From Draconibacterium sediminis (GTDB taxonomy: Bacteria > Bacteroidota > Bacteroidia > Bacteroidales > Prolixibacteraceae), in assembly GCF_000949475.1 (NCBI RefSeq), contig NZ_JRHC01000001.1, forward strand, positions 930,001-994,000: a DNA stretch of 64,000 nt, written 5' to 3'. Positions 50,986 to 60,745 of this stretch are shown piece after piece. Each line of letters opens with the position of its first letter. The stretch's first letter is position 1. A model generated the notes under the pieces. It searched no databases. It was not told the DNA's origin and saw nothing but the letters and a program-made list of their open reading frames with translations. The position numbers were made by a program, and so were the translations under genes.

Positions 50986-51357
50986 ATGTTGGAACATTTA
51001 ACAAAAGAAACATTTAAAGAGAAAGTTTTCAATTTTGAAACGAATAAAGAGTGGAAATACGAAGGTGAAAAGCCATGTTTGATTGACTTTTACGCCGATT
51101 GGTGTGGACCATGTAAAATGGTTGCTCCGGTGCTGGAAGAGTTGCAATCGGAGTATGGCGACAGCATCGTAATCTACAAAGTAAATACTGAAGAACAGCA
51201 GGAATTAGCCGGAATGTTTGGTGTACAAAGTATCCCTTCATTGCTGTTTGTGCCGCAAGACGGACAACCGCAAATGGCAATGGGAGCACTTCCGAAACAA
51301 ACTTTCGAGAAAGCAATTTCTGACGTGCTGAAAGTTGAAAAACCTCAGGCTAATTAA
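50986..51357 (+). CDS. trxA: Thioredoxin
   Basis: A 123-residue thioredoxin with active site WCGPCK near residues 40 to 45, preceded by DFYADW. The conserved cis-Pro is in QSIPSLLF near 86. An N-terminal extension of about 20 residues before the core is typical for Bacteroidota. No signal peptide, so it works in the cytoplasm as a disulfide reductant. Its own promoter is clear. Confidence 0.93.
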   Translation: MLEHLTKETFKEKVFNFETNKEWKYEGEKPCLIDFYADWCGPCKMVAPVLEELQSEYGDSIVIYKVNTEEQQELAGMFGVQSIPSLLFVPQDGQPQMAMGALPKQTFEKAISDVLKVEKPQAN

Positions 51358-52645
51358 GAAGATCGAGTACTTTTTCAAGTTGTATACCGCGGGAACCTTT
51401 TATTAAAATGTTCCCGTTTTTTATGGGTTCACTTCTCAGGTAAGCACATAATTCATCAACATGAATAAATGATTTTATGCTGTCCCCGGTGTTGACTTTC
51501 GTGAATTCTTTACCCACCAAAAAAGTGCTGCTTTTCAAATCTTCGGGAATCAGTTTAACGATCTTTGTATGTTCATCCTCTGAATATTCTCCCAGTTCAA
51601 GCATGTCGCCAAGAATCAAATATTTGTCGCCTTTTAAATTCTCCAGGAAACTTTCGATGGATGCCGCCATACTTGTGGGATTGGCATTGTAGGCGTCCAT
51701 AATAATCTTTAGTTCGCCTTTGTTTATCAACTGCGAGCGATTATTGGTGGGTTGGTATTCTTTTATGGCTTGCTGAATTTTTAGCGGATCAACATCAAAA
51801 TAATTTGCGATGCAGGCAGCCGCTAAAATATTTTCAAAATTAAAATCGCCAATCAGATTGCTGTTCAGGTAAAGTACGCCCTTTTTAAAATTGGCTTTTA
51901 CATGAATAAACGGAGGACTTTGGATGGTTTCGCCGGTGAACGACGCATTTTCTTTTCCGTAAGAAATACGTTTAGGAAGTGCTTCGCCAATTTCTTCAAG
52001 TAATTTATTGTCGGCGTTGTAAAAGATAACTCCATTCTTTTTCCCGATGTAATCGTACAATTCGCCTTTGGTTTTAATTACCCCTTCAAACGATCCAAAA
52101 CCTTCGAGATGTGCCCGGCCTATATTGGTGATTATTCCAAAATCAGGATCGGCAATTTTGCACAAATCGGCAATTTCACCCGGATGATTGGCTCCCATTT
52201 CCACCACGCCAAATTCGGTGTTTTTATCCATTGCAAGCAGCGTTAATGGCACTCCTATATGGTTGTTTAAATTCCCCTGAGTAAAGCTTACTTTGAATTT
52301 TTTAGCAAGTACTGTTGAGATCAGCTCCTTCGTGGTCGTTTTTCCATTGGTGCCGGTAATAGCAAGTATTGGCAGTCCCAATTGTTTTCGGTGATAATGG
52401 GCCAGTTGCTGTAATGCTGTAAGAACATTATCTACCAAAAGAATTTTGTCATCAGTGGCGTATTCCGCTTCGTCAACAATGGCATAAGCTGCTCCTTTTT
52501 TAAGGGCATCGTAGGCATATTTATTGCCATTAAAATTGGCCCCTTTTAATGCGAAAAAAATACAGCCATTCTCAATTTTTCGGCTATCGGTAGATACTTG
52601 TGTTGATTTTAGAAAACAACCGTAGATAGTTTCAATACTTGTCAT
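51350..52645 (-). CDS. murF: UDP-MurNAc-tripeptide:D-Ala-D-Ala ligase MurF
   Basis: A 431-residue Mur ligase that adds D-Ala-D-Ala to complete the cytoplasmic peptidoglycan precursor. The ATP loop ITGTNGKTTTK is near residues 94 to 104. The Glu/His metal site is in VVEMGANHPGEI, and DAYNANPTSM marks the C-terminal domain near 312 to 321. A TATTTTTG box at 52650-52657 on its strand would start transcription at about the ATG, so the mRNA may be leaderless unless an upstream promoter is used. It overlaps trxA by 8 bases in convergent arrangement. Confidence 0.95.
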   Translation of the reverse strand: MTSIETIYGCFLKSTQVSTDSRKIENGCIFFALKGANFNGNKYAYDALKKGAAYAIVDEAEYATDDKILLVDNVLTALQQLAHYHRKQLGLPILAITGTNGKTTTKELISTVLAKKFKVSFTQGNLNNHIGVPLTLLAMDKNTEFGVVEMGANHPGEIADLCKIADPDFGIITNIGRAHLEGFGSFEGVIKTKGELYDYIGKKNGVIFYNADNKLLEEIGEALPKRISYGKENASFTGETIQSPPFIHVKANFKKGVLYLNSNLIGDFNFENILAAACIANYFDVDPLKIQQAIKEYQPTNNRSQLINKGELKIIMDAYNANPTSMAASIESFLENLKGDKYLILGDMLELGEYSEDEHTKIVKLIPEDLKSSTFLVGKEFTKVNTGDSIKSFIHVDELCAYLRSEPIKNGNILIKGSRGIQLEKVLDLLN

Positions 52646-52673
52646 AAAGCAAAAATACGATTCAATTTGGCAT

Positions 52674-52704
52674 AAAAAAAGCTCCGCAATTGTACGAAGC
52701 TTTT
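52674..52704 (-). terminator. Terminator of gldJ
   Basis: AAAAGCTTCG pairs imperfectly with CGGAGCTTTT on the minus strand and is followed by a T run. Confidence 0.75.
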
Positions 52705-52723
52705 CTGAAAATATTTTTATGAA

Positions 52724-54178
52724 TTAGAAACCTTCAGGGCTTCCAACTCTGGTCATTGCACAACGGAAACCAAGATCGTTCTGTGCCTTGGTTTGCTCCA
52801 GGTAACGACGTGTTCCGGGAACCAGCCAGTAAGGGCGATCTAGCCACGATCCGCCTTTGTAAACACGAACTTCATCATCAATTAATGAAGAGAACGCGCC
52901 AGGCCTGTCGTCCTGAATATACATGCCTTCGGTTTGTTTGTCGTTACCAATCCATGTATCTCCTTCAACAATTTGCGAGGTAGGATCACCATCCAAAACA
53001 TTTCGGTAGTCCATTCCGGCAATTGTATCTCTTATAAGTTCACCATATTGATCTCTCATCAGTTGACCGTTTGGGTCGCGACGGTATTCTGTAATTACGT
53101 TACCACGGAATGGGTTAAACTCTTCCACATCGTTTAACGACATTGGACGGTAAACATCGGCCACCCATTCGTTAACGTTACCCGACATACAATACAGGTT
53201 GTAATCGTTAGGTTCGTATGAGAAAACTGGTGCAGCAATATCTGCGTTATCGTTCAGTGCTCCTGCCATACCCATCATATCACCACGTCCACGAACAAAG
53301 TTGGCTTTTAAGCGGCCTTTTTCTTTTTTCTTATCCTGACGCAGGTACGAACCGTTCCACGGATACAATTTACGGTCGGTAAGTAATTCTCCATCGGTAT
53401 TACCAATTAAACCGTAGGCTGCATATTCCCATTCTGCTTCGGTTGGCAGGCGGTAATTCGGGAGCATAATACCATCTTCCCATTTTGGGCGACGAGTTGT
53501 TCCGTCAGGATTTTCAACAGGTTTGTCACCTTCTGTTCCCTGGTATAATCCTGCTAAATAAGTATCTGTTGTATATACGTTTTCGCCCGTTTGGGTATTG
53601 TCATGCGTAATAATCTCTCTGTCTACCAATATTTGTTCGTTAACCCTGTCGGTACGCCAGGCACAATAAGCTTCGGCCTGTTCCCAGCTAACTCCAACCA
53701 CCGGATATTCTGAATACGCCGGATGACGGAAATAATTATTTACGTAAGGTTCGTTGTAAGCTAAATCTCTACGCCAAACACTTGAGTCAGGCGTAATGGC
53801 CTTCATTCTTTCTACATCGCCGGGGTATACACGACCTGTCCAGTGGGTAAATTCACGATAGTCCTGATTTGAAACTTCTGTTTCGTCCATATAAAACGAA
53901 GCTACAGTAACTCTTCGCGGGTAATTGTCGTTGCGGTACATAACGTCCTGCTCAACACGACCCATAGTAAACGTACCACCCTGAACAAAAACTAAACCTG
54001 GTCCGGCTTCCTGCTCGTAACCCGAAATATTTGGAATATTTCCGGTCTCTTCAGCATTGTATTCCCAACCAGTAGTTCGTGATGAATCTCCTTTGCCTCC
54101 TATTCCGAATAATCCACATCCGGAAACGAATGCAGCTAAGGCAATAAAAACGAATGGTTTTAATCTTTTAAAATTCAT
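52724..54178 (-). CDS. gldJ: GldJ, type IX secretion/gliding lipoprotein
   Basis: A 484-residue lipoprotein (lipobox VSGC, acylated Cys21 from the chosen start) with a sulfatase-modifying-factor (SUMF1) fold: VFVQGGTFTMGR near the start, YRLPTEAEWEYAA, YCMSGNVNEWVADVY and LGFRCAM at the end. This combination with porU and porV as neighbours marks GldJ, an outer-membrane-associated part of the type IX secretion system; it is not an active formylglycine-generating enzyme. The start at 54178 is chosen because a TATATTTG box at 54205-54212 would begin the transcript near 54198. Confidence 0.9.
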   Translation of the reverse strand: MNFKRLKPFVFIALAAFVSGCGLFGIGGKGDSSRTTGWEYNAEETGNIPNISGYEQEAGPGLVFVQGGTFTMGRVEQDVMYRNDNYPRRVTVASFYMDETEVSNQDYREFTHWTGRVYPGDVERMKAITPDSSVWRRDLAYNEPYVNNYFRHPAYSEYPVVGVSWEQAEAYCAWRTDRVNEQILVDREIITHDNTQTGENVYTTDTYLAGLYQGTEGDKPVENPDGTTRRPKWEDGIMLPNYRLPTEAEWEYAAYGLIGNTDGELLTDRKLYPWNGSYLRQDKKKEKGRLKANFVRGRGDMMGMAGALNDNADIAAPVFSYEPNDYNLYCMSGNVNEWVADVYRPMSLNDVEEFNPFRGNVITEYRRDPNGQLMRDQYGELIRDTIAGMDYRNVLDGDPTSQIVEGDTWIGNDKQTEGMYIQDDRPGAFSSLIDDEVRVYKGGSWLDRPYWLVPGTRRYLEQTKAQNDLGFRCAMTRVGSPEGF

Positions 54179-54204
54179 TGTTTGTATAAATTTTCTCATC
54201 GACA

Positions 54205-54212
54205 CAAATATA
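54205..54212 (-). promoter_or_regulatory. Probable -7 box of gldJ
   Basis: TATATTTG on the minus strand; no clear -33 box. Confidence 0.5.
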
Positions 54213-54281
54213 ACTAATTTGTTCAATTCTTATTGTTCAGTCTTTTCAATTATTTTATTCTTCATTTAAGAAGGATGTTAA

Positions 54282-54289
54282 TATCTTTG
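54282..54289 (+). promoter_or_regulatory. Probable -7 box of porU
   Basis: TATCTTTG, perfect for TAnnTTTG, about 98 bases before the chosen ATG. The -33 region is not canonical. Confidence 0.5.
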
Positions 54290-54386
54290 GCACTATTCGG
54301 TGTTAAACCGTGGTTGGTTTGCGGCTTTATTTGCAATATTTGAATGCGGTAGCCGTTTACAAGCTTATATTATTGACCGTGATTTT

Positions 54387-57300
54387 ATGAATAAATATAT
54401 ACTTCTATTATTTGTTTTTTTGCTTGGCTTTGCTGTTAACGATGTGCATAACGAGATTATTGTACTCAGCTGGCAGGAAAATCCGGGGCGCCACGACGGA
54501 GAAGTATTAGAATTTTTTGAGAATGCTGATATATCGGGCGATCTGGCGCATCTGGCTTTGCCCGTTTATACCCGGCTTTATAAGCTCGAAAATCCAAATA
54601 AAATACTTCGGTTTAGTATCAGGAATCCCGTTTTTGAGGAGGTGAGTGACAGTATAAAGAAACTGTTAGCTGTTGAAATTCCATCAGAACTGCAAGTTAC
54701 TACATCTGTTTTGCAGTCGGGGAACGAAAAAAAAATAGAACTTCAGATCATTCCGCTGAAAGAAGAGAATGGTAAAATTTACCGGTTAAAAAGTTTTGAA
54801 TTACGCGCTGCTCCCGATGTTTATAAAAAGTCGGTTCAAACCATAAATTGGAAATCAGAGTCCGTTCTTGCAACGGGTAATTGGGTAAAAATCCGTGCAA
54901 CAGGAAAAGGGATTTACAAGATACCCCATTCGAGATTAATTGATTGGGGATTTTCAGATCCTGCGCAGGTTGGTGTATTTGGAAGCGGAGGAAAAATACA
55001 ATCGGAAGATCCCGGTGAGATTGATTACGATGATTTGGAAGAGTGTGCCGTTTGGACAGCCAGTAATAATGGCGAGCAGTGTTTGTTCTTTTATGCACCC
55101 GGAATTACTGAATGGGATTTAAACACTTCAGGAATTTTTTCACATCGTTCGAATGAATATACCACGCAGGGATATTTCTTTCTGGGAAACACAGGAACAC
55201 CAAAACAGCCCGAAACACTTGACAATGTTTCAGATGAGATAACCCATTCAACATCAACGTTTGATTGCCTCGACCTGATAGAGTATGAAAAATACAACTT
55301 GCTGGAACTGGGATCAGGGAAGCGCTGGTTTGGCGACCGGTTTACCAATGGCGGATCAAAAAGCTACACTTTTACGATTTCTGATCCCGCAGAAGGTTCG
55401 ACAGCCAAATTAACAGTTAGCGGTGCTGCGCGATCGTTTCGGTCGTCGAATTTTTCGGTTGCTGCCGAAGGAGCAGAAGCCGGAACGGTATCATTCAGAA
55501 GTGTTGACACCGGTGAAACATACGGTATTTATGCCGATTCGGAAAAAGCAACCATGGATGTGGGCTTATCGGAAGGCGAGCAAGAGATTCGTGTGACCTA
55601 CAATGCCGCGAACAGCAGTGCCGAAGCGTGGCTCGATTATATAGAACTGAACTACCGGAGAAACATTGTTGCGGGTGATTCTCCTTTGTTTTTCAGAGAT
55701 TCGGAATCGGTTGGAGCGGGCAGTATTGTTGAGTTTCAGATTGCAAATGCAGAAGATGCTACTAAAGTATTGGACGTTTCAGACATTAACAATGCAAAAG
55801 AAATAAATGCGGTGCTCAATGGTGCCGAGTTACGATTTAAACAGGAAGCTTCGGAACTGAAAGAATACGTGGTATTTAATACTACAGGCAGTTTCCCGGA
55901 GCCGGCTTTTGTTGAAGAAGTTGAGAATCAGAATCTACACGCCATAAATACACCGGAGTTTCTAATCATTTCGCACAGTAATTTTATGAGCTCTGCCGAA
56001 GAACTGGCCGATTTTCACCGAACACAGGATGGAATGAGCGTGGAGGTGGTTGATGTAAATGCTATTTATAACGAATTCAGCTCGGGAAGTAAAAGTGCCA
56101 CCGGAATCAGGAATTTTATAAAAATGATTTACGACCGGGGGAATACATTAAAATATGTCTTGCTTTTTGGCGACGGTAGTTACGATAACCGAAATATAAC
56201 CGGAAGCGGACTGAACTTTATCCCCACTTATCAGTCGGCGAATTCGCTTGATCCGCTAAATTCATTTGTAAGCGACGATTATTTTGTAATGCTCGATGCC
56301 GGAGAAAGATTATCCTATGGTTCTATCGACCTGGGTATTGGACGAATTCCTGCATCAACGGCTTACCAGGCGCAGCTGGTGGTTGATAAAATAAAACGAT
56401 ATTACGAACCGGATGCTTTGGGCGACTGGCGAAACGTAGTTTGTATGATCGGCGATGATGGAGATACCGGAATTCATATGCGGCAGTCGGAGCAAATTGC
56501 CGATACACTCAATCGAAATCATGGAGAATTTATTACCGACAAGATATTTTTTGATGCTTATACCGAGGATGTTACGCCGGCTGGCGAACGTTACCCTGAT
56601 GTAAATGCCGCAATAAACGAAAGGGTAGAAGAAGGGGTACTGATTCTGAATTATATCGGGCATGCCAACAATAGTTTTCTGGCGCACGAACATGTATTGG
56701 AAAAAGGTGACATTAACTCATGGTCGAACCGAAATCAGTTGCCAATTTTTGTAACAGCAACTTGTGAGTTTAGTAGGTTTGATGCGGATGAAACCTCGGC
56801 CGGCGAGGAAGTGTTGATGAATCCAAACGGCGGAGGAATCGGACTGTTTTCTACTACTCGTGTGGTAACTTCGGGAGCGAACTTTTTGCTGAGCCGCAGT
56901 TTTTACCGTTTTATCTTTGCCAAAGACGAGAATGGTGAGCATTACCGCATGGGCGATGTTATGCGTCTCGCCAAATCGAACCTGGCCAATGGAATTAATA
57001 AACGCAACTTTTCGTTGCTGGCCGATCCGGCATTAAAACTTTCGTATCCGAAATACCAGGTGATAACCACGTCGATAAATGGCGCCGATGCAACAAGCAG
57101 CCCCGACACTATTGGTACGCTCGAAAAAATTACCATCGAAGGTTATGTGGCCGATTATTTCGATAAGCGGATAGATGACTTTAACGGTGAGATAACGCAC
57201 ACGGTTTACGATAAGGAAATAGATATGACAACACTTGGAAATGGCGATGATAACCGGCCATTGACTTTCCAGGTGCAGAACAACATTATCTACTCGGGAA

Positions 57301-58118
57301 CAACCAGCGTTACCAACGGGAATTTTAGCTTTAGTTTTGTGGTGCCCAAAGATATTTCATATAAAATTGGCTCGGGAAAAATTATGTATTACGCCCAAAA
57401 TGGCGAAGAAGATGCGCACGGTGCGTTTACAAATTTTAGTATTGGTGGCGAAGGATCGAACATTGCCGATAACAGCGGACCTGAAATTCAACTTTACCTG
57501 GATTCAGAAGATTTTCAGTCGGGCGATAAAACCGGTAAGAACCCAACGCTGCTGGCATATTTGTCGGACGAAAACGGCATCAATACGGTTGGAACCGGAA
57601 TCGGACATGATATTACAGCGGTGATCGACAACGATTATTCAAAAGTGTACGTGCTTAACAATTATTACCAGGCCGAAAAAGATGACTACACAAGTGGCTC
57701 ATTACAATTTCCGTTAAACAATCTTTCGGTTGGAAAGCATACCTTGTCGCTAAAAGCATGGGATGTTGCCAATAATTCAACGGAGGTGGAAATTGAGTTT
57801 GAGGTTACCGGCGATTTTATCATCAACGAAATAAGTAATTATCCGAACCCGATAACGAATTATACCTATTTTGTAATCGGGCACAACCAGGCAGGCGAAA
57901 GCTTTTCGGCTGTTTTCGACATTTATAACATCAACGGTAAACTTATCGATCAGTTTGAAACGGAGATAAGCTCGAACGGAAGCACTACTAATCCGGTGCG
58001 CTGGGATCTGTCAGAATCAAAAATTCCGCTTACTCAAGGTGTATATGTATACCAGGTTTTTCTGAAAAACAACGAAGGGGTAATTGCTTCTAAGTCAGGT
58101 AAATTACTGGTGATGTAA
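54387..58118 (+). CDS. porU: PorU, type IX secretion system sortase
   Basis: A 1243-residue C25-type cysteine peptidase that removes the C-terminal signal of secreted proteins and joins them to lipopolysaccharide at the cell surface. A signal peptide opens the chosen start (MNKYILLLFVFLLG); the upstream in-frame GTG at 54300 lies too near the promoter. The peptidase domain is at about 520 to 890, with catalytic His759 in YIGHANN and Cys793 in VTATCEF. The last 90 residues are a type A C-terminal domain (NYPNPITNYTYF to the terminal SGKLLVM) as in known PorU proteins. Porv follows as its own transcription unit. Confidence 0.95.
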   Translation: MNKYILLLFVFLLGFAVNDVHNEIIVLSWQENPGRHDGEVLEFFENADISGDLAHLALPVYTRLYKLENPNKILRFSIRNPVFEEVSDSIKKLLAVEIPSELQVTTSVLQSGNEKKIELQIIPLKEENGKIYRLKSFELRAAPDVYKKSVQTINWKSESVLATGNWVKIRATGKGIYKIPHSRLIDWGFSDPAQVGVFGSGGKIQSEDPGEIDYDDLEECAVWTASNNGEQCLFFYAPGITEWDLNTSGIFSHRSNEYTTQGYFFLGNTGTPKQPETLDNVSDEITHSTSTFDCLDLIEYEKYNLLELGSGKRWFGDRFTNGGSKSYTFTISDPAEGSTAKLTVSGAARSFRSSNFSVAAEGAEAGTVSFRSVDTGETYGIYADSEKATMDVGLSEGEQEIRVTYNAANSSAEAWLDYIELNYRRNIVAGDSPLFFRDSESVGAGSIVEFQIANAEDATKVLDVSDINNAKEINAVLNGAELRFKQEASELKEYVVFNTTGSFPEPAFVEEVENQNLHAINTPEFLIISHSNFMSSAEELADFHRTQDGMSVEVVDVNAIYNEFSSGSKSATGIRNFIKMIYDRGNTLKYVLLFGDGSYDNRNITGSGLNFIPTYQSANSLDPLNSFVSDDYFVMLDAGERLSYGSIDLGIGRIPASTAYQAQLVVDKIKRYYEPDALGDWRNVVCMIGDDGDTGIHMRQSEQIADTLNRNHGEFITDKIFFDAYTEDVTPAGERYPDVNAAINERVEEGVLILNYIGHANNSFLAHEHVLEKGDINSWSNRNQLPIFVTATCEFSRFDADETSAGEEVLMNPNGGGIGLFSTTRVVTSGANFLLSRSFYRFIFAKDENGEHYRMGDVMRLAKSNLANGINKRNFSLLADPALKLSYPKYQVITTSINGADATSSPDTIGTLEKITIEGYVADYFDKRIDDFNGEITHTVYDKEIDMTTLGNGDDNRPLTFQVQNNIIYSGTTSVTNGNFSFSFVVPKDISYKIGSGKIMYYAQNGEEDAHGAFTNFSIGGEGSNIADNSGPEIQLYLDSEDFQSGDKTGKNPTLLAYLSDENGINTVGTGIGHDITAVIDNDYSKVYVLNNYYQAEKDDYTSGSLQFPLNNLSVGKHTLSLKAWDVANNSTEVEIEFEVTGDFIINEISNYPNPITNYTYFVIGHNQAGESFSAVFDIYNINGKLIDQFETEISSNGSTTNPVRWDLSESKIPLTQGVYVYQVFLKNNEGVIASKSGKLLVM

Positions 58119-58167
58119 TAATTTTTCGCTTTCAGTAAAATTTTTTCTTAAAAGCTGCGTTCTCATT

Positions 58168-58183
58168 CTTGTAAGCTTACAAG
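58168..58183. repeat. 16-base perfect palindrome between porU and porV
   Basis: CTTGTAAGCTTACAAG stands in the 174-base spacer, inside a wider GCTG/CAGC dyad. It may be a weak terminator or an operator. No T run follows. Confidence 0.45.
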
Positions 58184-58242
58184 CTACAGCAAAAAGAAAT
58201 GCTACACCCGGAATGAAAGTATTCAGGGTACAGATTTAACCT

Positions 58243-58272
58243 ATTGTTGCAAAGACAAATGTTATATCTTTG
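58243..58272 (+). promoter_or_regulatory. Promoter of the porV operon
   Basis: ATTG (58243-58246), 18 bases, TATCTTTG (58265-58272). Transcription would start near 58279, shortly before the ATG at 58293. Confidence 0.7.
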
Positions 58273-58292
58273 CACGCTCAATTTTTAAAAGT

Positions 58293-59456
58293 ATGATTAA
58301 ATTAATACGAATTTTATTTGTGGTGGCGCTGGTTGCCATGGTAAGTAAAAATGTACAGGCCCAGACAGTTTCGGGTGCCAATACGATAACCACCGCCGTT
58401 CCGTTTTTGGCGATTACGCCTGATTCGCGCGCCGGAGGTATGGGTGATGCAGGTGTGGGTACCACTGCCGATGTAAACTCGCAGCACTGGAACCCGGCAA
58501 AGTATGTTTTTATGGAGAGCGAAATGGGAGTTGGCTTATCGTATTCGCCATGGTTGCGTAACCTGGTTGATGACATCAACCTGGCTTACCTGACAGGATA
58601 CAAAAAACTGGATGACGTGCAGAGTCTTAGTGCTTCACTTCGTTATTTTGCGCTTGGCGACATATTAACGATGAATGATCAGGGAGAGCAGGGAATTCAG
58701 CTGAACCCAAACGAATTTGCCATAGATTTTGGTTACTCTCGTTTGTTGAGTGATGTTTTCTCGGGTGCGGTTGCGATACGTTACATTCGTTCCGACCTTA
58801 CCGGTGGACAACTTGTAAATGGTGTCGCTTCTCAAGCGGGTAACTCGTTTGCGGCCGATGTGGCTTTTTATTATTATAACGAATTCAGTGCGGGTCGACA
58901 AGACAATATTTTTGCTGCCGGTATTAATATTCAGAATATTGGTTCTAAAATATCTTATACCGATGGAACGGTAAAAGACTTTATTCCAACCACACTGAAA
59001 CTGGGTGCATCATACACGATGGAGCTCGACGATTACAACTCGTTTGCTTTTGCAGTTGAAGCCAATAAATTATTAGTGCCAACGCCGAATGACTCGCTTT
59101 ACAGTGATGGTGCTGTAATTTCCGGAGGAATTGGGTCTGATATTGGTGTTATCGAAGGTATTTTTAAATCGTTTGGCGATGCGCCGGGCGGATTTAAAGA
59201 AGAAATGCAGGAAATAACCTGGTCGGTAGGTGTTGAGTACTGGTACAACCAACAGTTTGCTTTGCGTGCCGGTTATTTCTACGAGAATGAAAATAAAGGT
59301 AACCGCCAGTTTATTACTGCAGGTGCCGGTTTAAAAATGAACGTTTTTGCGCTCGATTTCTCGTACCTGTTGCCAACACAACGTAACCACCCGTTGGAAA
59401 ATACGCTGCGTTTCACGCTGGCGTTTGATATTGACGCATTTAGTAGCCAACGCTGA
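58293..59456 (+). CDS. porV: PorV (LptO), type IX secretion outer-membrane shuttle protein
   Basis: A 387-residue outer-membrane barrel of the FadL-like PorV family, which carries secreted proteins from the translocon to the PorU sortase. Signal peptide ends near VQAQ (about residue 24). The conserved DSRAGGMGDAGVG segment and the AYLTGYKKLDD region follow, and the barrel strands continue to the end. Its stop codon overlaps the ispF start as ATGA. Confidence 0.95.
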   Translation: MIKLIRILFVVALVAMVSKNVQAQTVSGANTITTAVPFLAITPDSRAGGMGDAGVGTTADVNSQHWNPAKYVFMESEMGVGLSYSPWLRNLVDDINLAYLTGYKKLDDVQSLSASLRYFALGDILTMNDQGEQGIQLNPNEFAIDFGYSRLLSDVFSGAVAIRYIRSDLTGGQLVNGVASQAGNSFAADVAFYYYNEFSAGRQDNIFAAGINIQNIGSKISYTDGTVKDFIPTTLKLGASYTMELDDYNSFAFAVEANKLLVPTPNDSLYSDGAVISGGIGSDIGVIEGIFKSFGDAPGGFKEEMQEITWSVGVEYWYNQQFALRAGYFYENENKGNRQFITAGAGLKMNVFALDFSYLLPTQRNHPLENTLRFTLAFDIDAFSSQR

Positions 59457-59935
59457 TGGATTTCAGAATTGGACAAGGATATGATGTTCACCGTTTAGCC
59501 GAGGGAGAAACCTTGTGGTTAGGCGGTGTTCTTATTCCCCACAGTAAGGGAACCGTGGCGCATTCTGATGGCGATGTGCTGATACATGCCATTTGCGATG
59601 CCATGCTGGGCGCGTTGAAATTACGCGACATTGGTACACATTTCCCTGATACCGCTGCCGAATTTAAAAATATCGACAGTAAGATTCTGATGAAAAAGTC
59701 GTACGAGCTGGTAAAACAGAAAGGATACGAAATTGTAAATATCGATTCTACTGTGCAGGCGCAACAACCAAAATTAAAGCCGCATATTCCGGCAATGGAA
59801 CAATGTATGGCCGATGTTCTGGAAATTGATGTAGATCGAGTGTCGGTGAAGGCTACAACTACCGAAACGCTTGGTTTCGAAGGCCGCGAAGAAGGCATGT
59901 CGGTTAATGCGGTGGTCCTTTTAAAACGTATGTAA
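59456..59935 (+). CDS. ispF: 2-C-methyl-D-erythritol 2,4-cyclodiphosphate synthase
   Basis: A 159-residue homotrimeric enzyme of the MEP isoprenoid pathway. The zinc ligands Asp and His are in GYDVHRL (residues 8 to 14) and His in LIHAICDA (about 42 to 49). The HSDGDV loop and the final TTTETLGFEGREEG are standard. It starts inside the porV stop codon (ATGA overlap), so it depends on porV translation. Confidence 0.96.
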   Translation: MDFRIGQGYDVHRLAEGETLWLGGVLIPHSKGTVAHSDGDVLIHAICDAMLGALKLRDIGTHFPDTAAEFKNIDSKILMKKSYELVKQKGYEIVNIDSTVQAQQPKLKPHIPAMEQCMADVLEIDVDRVSVKATTTETLGFEGREEGMSVNAVVLLKRM

Positions 59936-60298
59936 ATGAGCAAACGCACACTTGTTATCGGTGCCAGCGAAAATCCTGCACGATACTCCAACAAAGCAAT
60001 TCATGCACTTCGTCGTAATCAACACGAGGTGGTAGCACTGGCCAAACGAAAAGGACTGGTTAACGATGTTGCCATTGAAACAGCTTTCCCGGAAAAGGAA
60101 GATATACATACTGTTACACTTTATGTAGGGCCTCAACATCAACCGGAGTATTATACCAATATAATTGATCTGAATCCGCAACGCGTTATTTTTAACCCGG
60201 GGACAGAGAATCAGGAATTTGCCGAAAAACTGGAAGCCAATGGAATTGAAGCCGAAGAAGCTTGTACCCTGGTATTGTTAAGTATCGGGGCATATTAA
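59936..60298 (+). CDS. CoA-binding domain protein
   Basis: A 120-residue single-domain protein of the CoA_binding_2 family with a Rossmann-like fold: VIGASENPARYSNKA at the N-terminus and IFNPGTEN near 83 to 90. Small members bind CoA or act in acyl or redox regulation; the role is unknown. It directly follows ispF with no gap. Confidence 0.88.
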   Translation: MSKRTLVIGASENPARYSNKAIHALRRNQHEVVALAKRKGLVNDVAIETAFPEKEDIHTVTLYVGPQHQPEYYTNIIDLNPQRVIFNPGTENQEFAEKLEANGIEAEEACTLVLLSIGAY

Positions 60299-60309
60299 CC
60301 TATACGAAA

Positions 60310-60355
60310 TATCCAGCATCAAATATCCGGCATCCAGTATCAAGCATTCAGTACC
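60310..60355. repeat. Short degenerate repeats of CCAGTATC, second locus
   Basis: Copies of ATCCAGCATC, ATCCGGCATC and CCAGTATC fill the gap up to the ATG at 60356. It resembles the run at 35901. Confidence 0.65.
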
Positions 60356-60688
60356 ATGTTCAAAGAAATAAAATCATTAGAAGAGTTTATTGCACTGAAA
60401 AAAGAGCAGGCTGCTGTTCTTGCTTATTTCTCAACTGATGCCTGTTCGGTGTGTAAAGTGTTAAAACCAAAAGTGGAGGAAATGGCAACAGCCAGATTCC
60501 CGAAAATGCAGTTGGTTTACATTAAATCGGATGTGTTGCCCGATGTGGCTGCTCAAAACAGTGTATTTACTGCTCCTACCATTGTGGTTTTTTTCGATAA
60601 CCGCGAAACCATTCGAAAAAGTCGCGCCTTTAGTGTTGGAGAACTTCAGGATGAAATTGGGCGCTATTATTCAATGCTTTTTGATTAG
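60356..60688 (+). CDS. Thioredoxin-family protein
   Basis: A 110-residue thioredoxin-fold protein with an unusual active site CSVC near residues 25 to 28 in DACSVCKVLKP, and the cis-Pro in FTAPTIVVF near 79. No signal peptide. It is likely the last gene of the porV-ispF operon. It may act as a cytosolic thiol or Fe-S helper; function unproven. Confidence 0.88.
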   Translation: MFKEIKSLEEFIALKKEQAAVLAYFSTDACSVCKVLKPKVEEMATARFPKMQLVYIKSDVLPDVAAQNSVFTAPTIVVFFDNRETIRKSRAFSVGELQDEIGRYYSMLFD

Positions 60689-60745
60689 TTTATTGCACCA
60701 GCGTTTTTCCTGGAATGAAGATGCAATCTACCTTTTATTCTCTAG

